Origin: Saccharothrix carnea
GTDB taxonomy: Bacteria > Actinomycetota > Actinomycetes > Mycobacteriales > Pseudonocardiaceae
DNA: 64,000 bases
Assembly (NCBI RefSeq): GCF_003014735.1
Contig: NZ_PYAX01000026.1
Span: 1-64,000 of the forward strand
Direction: 5' to 3'
In this document: positions 1 through 8,550 of the stretch, piece after piece
Layout of the letters: each line of letters opens with the position of its first letter
Numbering within the stretch: position 1 is the stretch's first letter
Translations under genes and position numbers: made by a program
The notes under the pieces: generated by a model
Database searches by the model: none
Told to the model about the DNA's origin: nothing
Seen by the model: only the letters and a program-made list of their open reading frames with translations

Positions 1-43
1 CCCACAACTCATCGGGCACCAGACGTCGAGACAACTCGTCCAC
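1..43 (-). CDS. IS5-family transposase, N-terminal fragment (runs off window)
   Basis: A GTG at 43 opens a frame reading VDELSRRLVPDELW. That matches the usual N-terminus of actinobacterial IS5-family DDE transposases, where a 'LVPDELW' helix precedes the DNA-binding region. A TGA in the same frame lies just upstream (53-55), and a GGGG tract precedes the GTG. Only 14 residues are visible, so the call rests on this motif plus the nearby IS end. Confidence 0.6.
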   Translation of the reverse strand, partial: MDELSRRLVPDELW

Positions 44-93
44 GAACCCCGATCATGCACCAACACATGCAAGACCCACGTGAGACACGCTCT
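1..93 (-). mobile_element. Terminal part of an IS5-type insertion sequence
   Basis: Read on the minus strand, this edge starts with an IS-like terminus (AGAGCGTGTCTC, positions 82-93) next to a TA/TTA trinucleotide of the kind duplicated by IS5-family elements. About 40 bp further in, a transposase-like reading frame begins at position 43. Only this end is in the window, so the second inverted repeat and the target duplication cannot be checked. Confidence 0.6.
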
Positions 94-106
94 TAGGCTG
101 GTCGAA

Positions 107-151
107 GCCGGGCAGGCTTGGCGGGCGCTTTATCCGCCGGGCCTGCCCGGC
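107..151. terminator. Long stem-loop, possible bidirectional terminator
   Basis: GCCGGGCAGGC (107-117) pairs perfectly with GCCTGCCCGGC (141-151), and an inner GGCGG/CCGCC pair extends the stem. It lies between the IS end and the 3' end of the DUF899 gene on the minus strand. There is no U-tract, as is common for actinomycete terminators. It could also be an IS-associated structure. Confidence 0.5.
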
Positions 152-221
152 TTTGGCCTGCCTGGAGTGCCCGTAAGGGGCCCCATGTCAAATCGAGCCG
201 AACCCAACCACCGCACCCACC

Positions 222-1040
222 TCAGTGACAGCAGTCCCCCCGCCCTTCACCCTGCCCCTCGGCCTCCCCGCCACCCTGCCTCCCACCCTGCGTCTCCGCC
301 ACCTTGTCCATCCACTCCTGCCCAGGCCCCGCGTCCCCGTACTCGTCGTGCCAGTTCCACCACTCGTACGCCGGCGCCTGCGGGTAGCCCTCGGGCGAGT
401 CCTCCCACTCCTCCTGCCTCCCGAGCGCCGTCATGTCGAGGTAGCTGAACGTGCTGCCCAACGCCTCGTCCCCGCGTTCGTTGATGAAGTACGTGCGGTA
501 CACCCGGTCGCCCTCGCGGAAGAACGCGTTCGTGCCGTGCCACTCGTCCACGCCGAAGTCGGCGTCGAAGTCGTCCAGGATGGTGACCCACGGCATCCGC
601 CAGCCCATCCTCGCCTTCAACCGCCCGATGTCGGCCTGCGGCGCGCGCGAGGCGAGCACGAGGCTGGTGTCGCGGGCGTGCAGGTGGGCGACGTGCCCGA
701 CCTGGTCGGCCGTCACGAGCGAGCAGCCACGGCACGCGTGGTCGGGCCAGCCGAGCACGCCCGGCTCGTAGAACGCCCGGTAGACGACCAGCTGACGGCG
801 GCCCTCGAACAGGTCGAGCAGGCTCATCCGGCCGCCTGGCGTGTCGAACGCGTACTCCTTCTCCACCGCCAGCCACGGCATCCGCCGCCGTGCCGCCGCC
901 ATCGCGTCCTTCGCCTTGGTCAGCTCCTTCTCCTTGACCAGCAGTTCCCGGCGGGCTTCCTCCCACTCCGACGCGGAAACGACCGGAGGGGTCTTCATGC
1001 GTGCGGGTGTTGCCGTGCGACCTGCATCGGCGCGGACCAT
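222..1040 (-). CDS. DUF899 family (thioredoxin-like) protein
   Basis: A 272-aa protein whose body matches DUF899, a thioredoxin-fold family of unknown reaction common in actinobacteria. Visible family features are the 'SEWEEARRELLVKEKE' N-terminal helix, 'YAFDTPGGRMSLLDLFEGRRQLVVYRAF' region, the Cys pair in 'HACRGCS' and 'TYSFINERG'-like segments followed by a 'TFSYLDMTALGRQEEWEDSP' region. The last ~25 residues are low-complexity Gly/Glu and end in DCCH. The start at 1040 has an excellent Shine-Dalgarno (AGGAGG, 5 bp before ATG). An internal ATG at 998 would remove 14 residues lacking family similarity. The intergenic repeats at 1059-1099 suggest control by a small HTH regulator encoded elsewhere. 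It is probably unrelated to the protease island. Confidence 0.85.
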   Translation of the reverse strand: MVRADAGRTATPARMKTPPVVSASEWEEARRELLVKEKELTKAKDAMAAARRRMPWLAVEKEYAFDTPGGRMSLLDLFEGRRQLVVYRAFYEPGVLGWPDHACRGCSLVTADQVGHVAHLHARDTSLVLASRAPQADIGRLKARMGWRMPWVTILDDFDADFGVDEWHGTNAFFREGDRVYRTYFINERGDEALGSTFSYLDMTALGRQEEWEDSPEGYPQAPAYEWWNWHDEYGDAGPGQEWMDKVAETQGGRQGGGEAEGQGEGRGDCCH

Positions 1041-1058
1041 GACGACCTCCTACGAGTA

Positions 1059-1099
1059 GCAACCATTCAGTTGCGACACTATGGCAACCGGATGGTTGC
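1059..1099. promoter_or_regulatory. Two tandem inverted repeats, probable operator
   Basis: GCAACCATTCAGTTGC (1059-1074, arms GCAAC/GTTGC) and GCAACCGGATGGTTGC (1084-1099, arms GCAACC/GGTTGC) start 25 bp apart, immediately upstream of the DUF899 start at 1040. Such GCAACC/GGTTGC dyads are typical binding sites for ArsR- or MarR-class dimeric regulators. No regulator gene is adjacent in the window. Confidence 0.6.
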
Positions 1100-1214
1100 G
1101 TCAACCAGGCCGGAACCCGCCTCCGCGCACCGCACGTCAGCCGGTGCAGCCACCCGTCCACGTCCGGCACACGGCCGTGCTGCAGGGCGACCACTTCAGT
1201 GCCCTGGACCTGAC

Positions 1215-1228
1215 TAGGGTTCCTGCGG
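1215..1228 (+). promoter_or_regulatory. -10 element of a probable leaderless promoter
   Basis: TAGGGT (1215-1220, fits TANNNT) ends 7 bp before the in-frame GTG at 1228. This spacing puts the transcription start at or beside the start codon. No convincing -35 hexamer is seen. It is the main reason for choosing GTG 1228 as the caspase start. Confidence 0.45.
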
Positions 1229-3111
1229 TGGATCGGAACCAGGGTGGTGGCGCGCGGCGGGCGCTGGTCGTCGCCAGCGAGGTCGGCGGCCTGTCCGGCT
1301 GCGAGAACGACGCCGACGCCATGGCGTCCCTGTTGCGGGCGAACCGGTTCGACGTCGTGCGGCTCGGTGGTGCGACCGCGACCCGTGCGGGCATCCTCGC
1401 CGCTTACGACCGGCTGGTGCGGGATTCGCGGCCGGGGGACGCGGCGGTCGTGTTCTTCGCCGGGCACGGCGGACTCGTCCCCGGTGAACCGGAGCTCCGG
1501 TTCATCCAGCCCACCGACATCGACGACAGCACCGAAGACGACTTCCGCGGCGTGCTCGCGGAGGAGCTGAGCGTGCTGCAGTGGCGGCTGTCCCTGCGCA
1601 CGGCCAACGTCACGACGATCCTCGACTGCTGCTTCTCCGGCCGGATGTCGCGCGACTGGCCCTCGGCGGGCCTGAAGGCGCGGGCCAGGGACGGGAAGTG
1701 GCCGCCCGGCGGCATCGAGGCGCGCAGGCGGGCGGCGGCCGAGGAGTTCCGCCGACTGCGGGCGGCGCACCCGCGGGCCGAGTGGTACGACGCCAACCCG
1801 CACGCGGTCCGGGTGCTCGCGTGCGGCCAGGGCCAGCTCGCCCACGAACGCCGCTCGCCCCGGTTCGGGCGGGTCCACGGGCTGCTGACCGCCGCACTGG
1901 TCGCCGAGCTGACCGACGCGCCGGACCGGACCTGGCAGGACGTGGCGGACCGCGTCCGGCTCGGCGTGCTCAACCTCAACCCGTCCCAGCGCCCGGAGGT
2001 CGAAGGCCCGGTGGACCGGGTGGTGTTCACCGAGGACACGGACGCCGTGGTGCCGACCTTGCCGGTGAGCGTCGACCTGCTCACCGGGCAGGCCCGGGTC
2101 GACGGCGCCTTCCTGCACGGCCTGGACAGCGGTGACGAGCTGCTGCTGGTCCCGGTCGAGCGCGGCGCGGAGCGGCTCCGGGCGAAGGTCGGGGTGGTCA
2201 GCGGCGGTTCGGCGTACCTGACCGTCGAAGGGGACGCGGCCGTGCCCGAGGGCGTGATCGCCCGGCGGGTGGGGCCGAGGCGGTCGAAGCAGGTCGTCCG
2301 GGTGGACAGCCGATCCGGCCCGCCGCCCGTCGACCTGGTGGCGGCGCTGGCGGAGGTCGCCGAGGTGAGCCCGGACGGTGGGACCACAGGCCTGCTGGCG
2401 ACCGTGGTCGTGGCCGAAGGCCGCTACCGGCTCGACGACGCCGAGGGCCGGGCGCTGCACGCCGACTGGCGACCCCTGGACGGCCTCGGTCTCGGCCGCC
2501 TGCGGCGCGAGGTCGGGCACCTCGTCACCGCGGCACGGCTGCGCGACCTGTCATTGCGGGCGGACGAGGACGGCTTCGACGCGCCGGTGGAGTTGGCCGT
2601 CACCGTCGTGGGCGGTCGGCCGTGGTCTCCGGAGGACCCGGTCGTGCACGTCGGCGAACGGCTGCGGATCCGGGTGCGCAACGACGCGGAGAGCGGGAAA
2701 CCGGTCTACGCCAACGTGGTCGACCTCGGTGTCGGTGGCCGGGTGACGATCCTGAACAGCGCCGAGCCCGCGGGCGTGGAGCTGTTCGCCGGCACCGGGC
2801 GCCCGCTGGGTGCCGATCCTGGTGGCCACGAGCCGGGCCTGCCGCTGACCTGGCCGCGCGGGCTGCCCGCCGGGTCCGCGCGGTTCGAGACGGTGCTCGC
2901 GGTGTTCTCGGACAGCCCGCAGGACCTGCGCGGCCTCACCCAGGACGGTGTCGGCCACCGCGGGCGCCCGCGGTCGGCGTCGGAAGAACTGGCCGAGCTC
3001 CTGCGGCCGGGACGGCGGGACCTCGGCGGCGGCGACCCGGCAGCGGTGCGGTTCGTGATCAGGAACCTGACCTTCCTGCTGTGCCCCGGCGGCGACGCCT
3101 GCGCCCACTGA
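1228..3111 (+). CDS. Caspase-family (peptidase C14) protein
   Basis: A 627-aa cytoplasmic protein with an N-terminal caspase/metacaspase fold. The N-terminal strand 'RRALVVASEVGGLSGCENDA' is followed by the catalytic His in 'VVFFAGHGG' (His80) and the catalytic Cys in 'TTILDCCFSG' (Cys135). The remainder, about residues 270-627, carries beta-rich segments without a recognised domain. The segment 'LRIRVRNDAESGKPVYANVVDLGVGGRVTIL' resembles the DUF4384-like module often fused to bacterial caspases. GTG 1228 is preferred over ATG 1081 because ATG 1081 precedes and overlaps the operator-like repeats and gives a low-quality N-terminus. It converges with the NTPase gene with only 4 bp between stop codons. 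Known relatives are activated proteases in bacterial conflict systems; the substrate is unknown. Confidence 0.85.
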   Translation: MDRNQGGGARRALVVASEVGGLSGCENDADAMASLLRANRFDVVRLGGATATRAGILAAYDRLVRDSRPGDAAVVFFAGHGGLVPGEPELRFIQPTDIDDSTEDDFRGVLAEELSVLQWRLSLRTANVTTILDCCFSGRMSRDWPSAGLKARARDGKWPPGGIEARRRAAAEEFRRLRAAHPRAEWYDANPHAVRVLACGQGQLAHERRSPRFGRVHGLLTAALVAELTDAPDRTWQDVADRVRLGVLNLNPSQRPEVEGPVDRVVFTEDTDAVVPTLPVSVDLLTGQARVDGAFLHGLDSGDELLLVPVERGAERLRAKVGVVSGGSAYLTVEGDAAVPEGVIARRVGPRRSKQVVRVDSRSGPPPVDLVAALAEVAEVSPDGGTTGLLATVVVAEGRYRLDDAEGRALHADWRPLDGLGLGRLRREVGHLVTAARLRDLSLRADEDGFDAPVELAVTVVGGRPWSPEDPVVHVGERLRIRVRNDAESGKPVYANVVDLGVGGRVTILNSAEPAGVELFAGTGRPLGADPGGHEPGLPLTWPRGLPAGSARFETVLAVFSDSPQDLRGLTQDGVGHRGRPRSASEELAELLRPGRRDLGGGDPAAVRFVIRNLTFLLCPGGDACAH

Positions 3112-3115
3112 CACC

Positions 3116-6100
3116 TCACCGTCCGACGCGTTCGCCCGACCGCCGCTCCACGTCCTCGGTCAACTCCACCAGCACCTCGCGTGCCGCCCGCGACAGCCCC
3201 GGGACGGCGAGCCGGTCCACCAGCCACCGCGCGATCGCGGCCGGTTCCGCGAACGCCGCCGGCGTGGCCGGGCCGGGGGTCCACAGCGTCACCGCTTGCC
3301 GTGCCGCCACGCGCAGCCGTTCACCGCCCTCCACCGCCTCCAGCAGCGGCACGCAGTCGCCGAGGTAGCCCGCACCGATCAGCCTGCCCTCGCGCAGGCT
3401 CGGGTGCTGCGCGTCGAGAGCGGTGTCGCGCAACAGCCGGACGACCTCCGCCACCTCGTCCGGCCGCTCGCCCCGGTCGTGCGCGAGCCGGGCCAGGTAC
3501 CCGAGGGAGGACAGCACGTCGGCGGCCGGCGCGAGTTCCAGCACGCCGTAGCGCGGGCTGCTCACCAGGACCGGTTCGTGGTCGGCGCACTCCGCGACCA
3601 GGCGCCGGACGCGGCGCAGCGCCTCGGTGAGACCGGCGGCGGCGACCGCGACCGCCCACCGCGGGGTCGCGCCGTCCTCCAGCAGCCCGCCGGGATCGGC
3701 CGGGGCCCCGTTCGGACGGCGTCCGTCGCGGTGGAAGTCGTCGGCGGCCAGGGCGTCGAGCGCGGACGAGCCGGCGCGGGCGCGGGCGATCGCGGTGGAC
3801 CACGGCCACGTCAGCCGTTCCCGCACCCCTCGCCCGGCCAGCGTCGCCGCGCACGTCTCGGCGAGCCGGGCACCTTCCGCCGGGTCGACCGCGGCGACGG
3901 CGTTCAGCAGCGCGGCACACCCCTCGAACCGGTCCTGCTCCACCACCGGCACGAGTTCGCGCACCACCCGGACCACGTGCGACAGCGCCGCACCACCGGC
4001 GTGGGGCAGCGCGGCGGCGGCGATCAGCAGCAGGTGTCCACCGGACTCCGCCGACGCCGCCGAGACGAGGTCGTCGGCGTGGTCGGGCAACGCCCGGTGC
4101 GCGACCAGGTTCGCCTCGCGCACGGACAACGCGGCCAGGCCGCGCACGGCCTCGGGGTCGGCGTCACCGGCGAACACGCCCAGGCCGTGCAGCGAGTCGG
4201 CCACCTCGTCCGCGATCTCGTAGCGGAACCTCCGGTCGAGCAGGATCTCCGGGTCCACCAGGTGCCGCAGCAGGTTCACCCGTTCGTCCTGCAGCGACAC
4301 CTTGCGCGCGACCACGGCCGTGCGGGGCAACGCGGCCTCGACCACGGCGAGCCGGTCGCGCAGGTGGCGGAGGTAGGCGTCACGCAGCCGCGGCGGCACC
4401 GCCGCGTCCAACCGGAGCAACGCCGACCACGCCTCGGTCGCGACCTCCCAGGCCGGGTCCGTGACCAGTTCGCCGATCAGCAGCTCCAGCCCCGGCACGC
4501 CGGTCACTGTCACCGCCCGCAGCGCCGCCACCTTGGTGGCGACCGGTGCGCCCGGGTCCAACGCGCGCACGGCCACCTCCCGGAACGCCTCGTCCAGCCG
4601 GTTCCGGTCGGCTCCGGGGTACAGGCCCTTGCGGATCGCCGCCATCCCCTCGAACGACCCGGTCTCGGCCAGCACGCGGTAGGCCTCCGGCGTGCCCAGC
4701 GCGACGAGCGCCCGCACCGCGCGGTCGACCTCCACGCCGCCGCGCCACTCCTGGCCGAGCACCTCCCGCTGCGCCGCGAGGAAGCGCGTCACCAGTTCGG
4801 CCGGCGGGTGCCGGCGACGGGCGAGCAACGCGCCCGCGAACGGCGGGTCCGCGCCGATGGCCTCGGTGACGATCGCCTCGATGATCCGGGAACCCGTCCA
4901 GGCGAGGTCCACCGCGATCAGGCAGGCCTCGCGCCAGCGGAACCGGCGTGCCCGCCGCCGCACCTCGTGGTCCGGCATGCGATCCAGCGCCAGCGCCCCG
5001 AAGTGGTCGAGCCGTGCCTGCGACCGGAACGCCCGCGCGTCGCCCCAGTCGTCGAGCACCCGCGCCGCGAGGTCGACCAGCTCGTCTTTCTCCTGCTCGT
5101 TGAGACCCGCCGTGAACACCGCGGCGCTGGTGAGCGCGATGTGGCCGGTACGGATGAACTCCGCGAGACCCGCGGGAAGCTGCAACACGCGGTGCGCGTC
5201 CGGCCAGGTGGCGGAAAGCCGGTCGAGGAGCAGCCGGCCGTACGCGGGCTGGGTCCGTCGCAGCACGACGAGCCGCTCGATGTGGTCGTAGACCTGCTGC
5301 GGGGTGAGCGGTCGGATCCGCACCTCGGGGAACACCGGCGGGGCTTCGCCGCGTCCGAGCACCACCACGGGCGTCCGCGGATAGCGGCGGCGCAGGCCGT
5401 GCAACCAGCGGACGACCCGCGTACGTGCCTGCGGTGGGAGCAGGTCGACATCGTCCACGACGAGGTGCAGCGCGCCGAGCACGAGCAGGGAGCGGACGGG
5501 CAGCACGTCGTCTCCCCGGTCCGCGATCGCCCACGCGTCCACGTGCGCCACCATGCGCATGGGAGCGTCGAACGCGGTCCGCTCGCGATCGCCCACCACG
5601 TCCAGCGCCATCCGGTACGCGAGCGCTCGCATGGCGGTCGTCTTGCCCGCACCGGACTCGGCGATCAGGGCGCACTCCGCCCGGTCGGCGACGAGCCGCC
5701 AGACCTGACCGTACTCGCCGTCGTCGGCGTCGCCTGCCAACTCGACCAGTTCGACGGCCTCGTCGGCGAAACCGATCACCACCCGGCCCGCCTCGTCGCG
5801 GCGCGTGTCGCGGAGCACCCGGTCGCGCAGCTCGTCCACCCCGACCGCCGGGTCGACCGCCGCCACCAGCGAGGCCGCGAACTCCACCGCTTCCTCGGTG
5901 GCCGGGCGCAGCACCGACGTGACGGCGCGCAACGCGGGCTCGACGTCCGCCCAGTGCGTGAAGGGGCCGGTGTCCGCCAACCACTCACCCGCCACCGAGG
6001 CGACCGCGGCGGCCACGCGCAACCGCTCGTCGGTCTGCTGCTCGTCGTCCCACTTGACCGTCCGGTGCGCGCACAGCAGGAGCATCGCCGCGTGCGCCGC

Positions 6101-7399
6101 CCACCACTCGTCCGGGAACGGGTAGGACTTCGCCGCCTGCGCCCGGATCGCGAACACGACCCGGAACGCGTCGGCCACCGCCCCGTCACCGACGAGGTCC
6201 GCGCACGCCGTCCCGACCTCGTCGGCCGCACCGCCGAGCGAGAGCAGCCGACCGGCGAGGCCCAGCGCCCGTTGCAGCCGCACCAGGTCGGCGAAGCCCA
6301 GTGCCGAGTGGACGTTGCGCAGCAGGCAGACCTCCAACCAGGCCGCGTCCACCAGCACCGGCTGCCCCTCGGCGGTGCGCGCGTAGTCGATCAGGATCAC
6401 CTGGTCGCCGACCGGCACCACCATCGCGTTGCGCGGGTTGAGGTCGCCGTGCACGACCGCGCGCACGCGGCCGAACCTGCTGTCGGTCAACGCCTTGTGC
6501 AGCCCCGCGAACGGGTCGGCGCACCGCACCCCGTCTGCCACCACCGCGTCACCGTCACGGTCGAAGGCGGCGAACGCGCCCGCGATGCGCTCGGCGTGCC
6601 GGGCGTACCGGGTCCGCACGACGTGACCGCTCACGTCCGGGGTGCGCTCGCCGCCCTCCACCCGGATCGTGATGTCGTCGACCCGGCCCAGCGGTGAGCC
6701 GTCCGCCCACTCCACGTCGTCGAGCCGGATCGGGTCGCCCTCCCGGACACCGGCCCGACCCGCGGACGTCAGGAAGACCTCCTCGGCGTACGTGTGAGGG
6801 CCGTCCACCTCGCCCGCGCGGATCACCGCGTCCGGGCCGAGCGTGTGGTTCAAGTCGCGCAGGGACTTGTGCTTGAGCGGCTCCGCCCGGTGGTGGAACG
6901 GCGAGGCCATGCCGGTGAAGAGGCGCTCGATCAGGCGGACCGCGAGGTCGGTGTCGCCGCCGCGGACCAGGTCCTCCAGCGTGAGCGCTTCGGTGTCCGG
7001 GCGGCCGGCGAACTGCGCCACGTGGTCGTACACCAGCGCTTCCAGCCGGTCGGACGAGCCGGTGGCCGGTGACCACGCGTCGATCGGCGCGCAGACGACG
7101 TTGAGGTGGGGCTGCACGATCTCGGTGAAGTTCCGCCGCTCCGCGAGCAGCTCGGCGGCCGGTCCGATCTTCGCGATCCGGCGCAGCTGCTGGTCGCCGC
7201 GGTGCAGGAGCAGCTGCGCGACCACCGCGCCGCTGAGGCCGCCGCCGATCAGCCCGGTCACCTCGACGTGGTCGGGCGTGACGCGCCACCCGCCGGGACG
7301 CCCGCTCGGCGGAATCCGCCGCAAAGCCGCCCGTATTTCCGCAATCCTGCGGTCCGGGAGGTCGAGGTCGGGCGCGAAGGTGAGTTCCACGTCCACCAC
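3116..7399 (-). CDS. Kinase-like (TCAD9-type) + P-loop NTPase + helical-repeat protein
   Basis: A 1427-aa multidomain protein. An N-terminal phosphotransferase-like fold has a catalytic-loop signature 'VVHGDLNPRN' (near residue 315) and a metal-loop-like 'VILIDYAR'. This resembles the ternary-complex-associated kinase-like domain found with NTPase conflict systems. A P-loop 'AESGAGKTTAMRAL' (near 581) and Walker B 'LHLVVDDVDLL' (near 646) define an AAA/STAND-type NTPase. The C-terminal ~600 residues are Leu/Ala/Arg-rich HEAT-like helices. The start is GTG 7399 or GTG 7396, since the open frame further upstream runs through the divergent gene. Family knowledge suggests a switch that senses a trigger and controls an effector; the caspase or CHAT proteins nearby are candidate effectors (inference). 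Confidence 0.75.
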   Translation of the reverse strand: MVDVELTFAPDLDLPDRRIAEIRAALRRIPPSGRPGGWRVTPDHVEVTGLIGGGLSGAVVAQLLLHRGDQQLRRIAKIGPAAELLAERRNFTEIVQPHLNVVCAPIDAWSPATGSSDRLEALVYDHVAQFAGRPDTEALTLEDLVRGGDTDLAVRLIERLFTGMASPFHHRAEPLKHKSLRDLNHTLGPDAVIRAGEVDGPHTYAEEVFLTSAGRAGVREGDPIRLDDVEWADGSPLGRVDDITIRVEGGERTPDVSGHVVRTRYARHAERIAGAFAAFDRDGDAVVADGVRCADPFAGLHKALTDSRFGRVRAVVHGDLNPRNAMVVPVGDQVILIDYARTAEGQPVLVDAAWLEVCLLRNVHSALGFADLVRLQRALGLAGRLLSLGGAADEVGTACADLVGDGAVADAFRVVFAIRAQAAKSYPFPDEWWAAHAAMLLLCAHRTVKWDDEQQTDERLRVAAAVASVAGEWLADTGPFTHWADVEPALRAVTSVLRPATEEAVEFAASLVAAVDPAVGVDELRDRVLRDTRRDEAGRVVIGFADEAVELVELAGDADDGEYGQVWRLVADRAECALIAESGAGKTTAMRALAYRMALDVVGDRERTAFDAPMRMVAHVDAWAIADRGDDVLPVRSLLVLGALHLVVDDVDLLPPQARTRVVRWLHGLRRRYPRTPVVVLGRGEAPPVFPEVRIRPLTPQQVYDHIERLVVLRRTQPAYGRLLLDRLSATWPDAHRVLQLPAGLAEFIRTGHIALTSAAVFTAGLNEQEKDELVDLAARVLDDWGDARAFRSQARLDHFGALALDRMPDHEVRRRARRFRWREACLIAVDLAWTGSRIIEAIVTEAIGADPPFAGALLARRRHPPAELVTRFLAAQREVLGQEWRGGVEVDRAVRALVALGTPEAYRVLAETGSFEGMAAIRKGLYPGADRNRLDEAFREVAVRALDPGAPVATKVAALRAVTVTGVPGLELLIGELVTDPAWEVATEAWSALLRLDAAVPPRLRDAYLRHLRDRLAVVEAALPRTAVVARKVSLQDERVNLLRHLVDPEILLDRRFRYEIADEVADSLHGLGVFAGDADPEAVRGLAALSVREANLVAHRALPDHADDLVSAASAESGGHLLLIAAAALPHAGGAALSHVVRVVRELVPVVEQDRFEGCAALLNAVAAVDPAEGARLAETCAATLAGRGVRERLTWPWSTAIARARAGSSALDALAADDFHRDGRRPNGAPADPGGLLEDGATPRWAVAVAAAGLTEALRRVRRLVAECADHEPVLVSSPRYGVLELAPAADVLSSLGYLARLAHDRGERPDEVAEVVRLLRDTALDAQHPSLREGRLIGAGYLGDCVPLLEAVEGGERLRVAARQAVTLWTPGPATPAAFAEPAAIARWLVDRLAVPGLSRAAREVLVELTEDVERRSGERVGR

Positions 7400-7477
7400 T
7401 GGGCCCCCGTTCGAAGCGGAACGTAGAGTCTGCCGGCAGGGTGGTACCCGGTGGCACTCGACATGGCTGGGAGCGGG

Positions 7478-7837
7478 ATGGGTGACGCGGCCGAGTGGGC
7501 GCGGATCTGCGCGGAGTTCCAGGAGATCCTGCGTGACGCCAACCGGTTCGGGTTGCGCGCGCGGCTGACGCGGCTCGTGGAGCGCACGCGTTCCGGTACC
7601 CGGGCGCTGGCGGACTGGCGCGTGCTGCTGGCCGACCTCGAGCGGCTGCGCGCGGCGGAGGAGTCCGGCGGGTCGCGCAACGGCGACTCCGGCCGGCCGT
7701 GGAAGTCGTGGACCGCCGCCGCGGAGACCGTCGACCACGTGTGCCCCGGCGGTGTGTGCGACCGGTCGGCCGCACGGGTGCTCGGGCGGGCGCCGACCTG
7801 CGACCTGCTCGCGGCGGCCATGAGGCCGAACGGGTAG
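7478..7837 (+). CDS. Small protein with Cys-containing C-terminus, unknown function
   Basis: About 119 aa. The first ~70 residues are amphipathic helix ('AEWARICAEFQEILRDANRFG...LARLTRLVERTR'). A C-terminal motif 'HVCPGGVCDRSAARVLGRAPTC' contains three Cys that could bind zinc. The ATG at 7478 has GGGAG 4 bp upstream; GTG 7451 and ATG 7463 are in frame with weaker signals. It is the first gene of a co-directional run with NUDIX, cyclase-like and TPR-CHAT genes (6 bp, then 4-bp overlaps). It is divergent from the NTPase gene. Its position suggests an adaptor or regulator of that system. No family name can be given from sequence reading. Confidence 0.7.
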   Translation: MGDAAEWARICAEFQEILRDANRFGLRARLTRLVERTRSGTRALADWRVLLADLERLRAAEESGGSRNGDSGRPWKSWTAAAETVDHVCPGGVCDRSAARVLGRAPTCDLLAAAMRPNG

Positions 7838-7842
7838 CCGGC

Positions 7843-8550
7843 ATGGGCTCGCTGGTCTTCCGGCAGGGACCCGGGCCGGGCCGGGCGCGGCCGGGTCGCG
7901 CCGTGCGGATCTCCTACTGCGCGTTGCTGCGGATCCGGGACGACGACCGGTTCGTGCTGTTCCACACCGCGTCCCGGCCGGGCGCCTACGCGCCGCCCGG
8001 CGGTGTCTTCAAGTACTTCCCGCCGGCGGTGGGGTTGCTGGAGGGGCTGGGCTTCGAGGCCGAGCGGTCGACCTCGCGCGGCGCGCGGACGCGGGCGGAC
8101 CTGCGCGGCGTGCTGCCGCTGCGGTCGTTCACGGGCTTCCGGCAGTGGTTCGCCAGCGGCGCCTACCGGGAGGACGCGCGGGAGTGCCTGCGCCGTGAGC
8201 TGACCGAGGAACTGGGCGAGGTGGGCTTCCCCGAGCTGGGCGACCGGGTGCGTGAGGTCGCGCTGGCGCACGTGCGGACCGTGTCGGAGGGCCCGTACCC
8301 GGTGCCGGACGAGGACTACCGCCAAGCGCGTCTGTTCGAGGTGCACGACCTGGTGGTCACGGACGGTGCCTCGGAGCGGCTGCGGGAGGCGCTGGTCGCG
8401 CTGAGCACCGACCCCGGTGTCCCGACCGTGGTCAGCGCGACCGCCGGGGAGATCGCGCACGGCCGGGCCGGGCACGCGCTCATCGCGCCGCACACCGCCT
8501 ACCTGGTCGGCACCCGGCGCACCAGGGCCGACCTGCCCCCGGTCCGATGA
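7843..8550 (+). CDS. NUDIX-domain protein (SMODS-associated-like)
   Basis: 235 aa. The segment 'ISYCALLRIRDDDRFVLFH...GAYAPPGGVFKYF' followed by 'ARECLRRELTEELGEVGF' supplies the GG and REx2EExG elements of a NUDIX box, with an unusually long insertion (about 60 residues) between them. That layout resembles the NUDIX domains associated with second-messenger (SMODS/CBASS-like) conflict systems. Such domains are thought to bind or hydrolyse nucleotide signals. The gene starts 5 bp after the upstream stop, and its own stop overlaps the next start (ATGA, 8547-8550), so the genes are probably co-translated. Partnership with a cyclase-like protein suggests handling of a nucleotide ligand (inference). 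Confidence 0.72.
   Translation: MGSLVFRQGPGPGRARPGRAVRISYCALLRIRDDDRFVLFHTASRPGAYAPPGGVFKYFPPAVGLLEGLGFEAERSTSRGARTRADLRGVLPLRSFTGFRQWFASGAYREDARECLRRELTEELGEVGFPELGDRVREVALAHVRTVSEGPYPVPDEDYRQARLFEVHDLVVTDGASERLREALVALSTDPGVPTVVSATAGEIAHGRAGHALIAPHTAYLVGTRRTRADLPPVR

Noticed and set aside
1081-1227. ATG 1081 as the caspase start
   Set aside because: The extra 49 residues lack family similarity and begin within the operator-like repeat region. GTG 1228 sits behind a good -10 element.
247-2520. Very long minus-strand open frame antisense to the DUF899/caspase region
   Set aside because: High-GC DNA leaves long stop-free frames opposite real genes. The translation is Arg/Gly/Pro/His-rich without domain motifs and overlaps two well-supported genes.
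3296-6697. 1133-codon plus-strand frame opposite the NTPase gene
   Set aside because: Its product is His/Arg/Gly/Gln-rich, with no recognisable fold, and is a shadow of the NTPase gene whose P-loop and Walker B motifs are clear.
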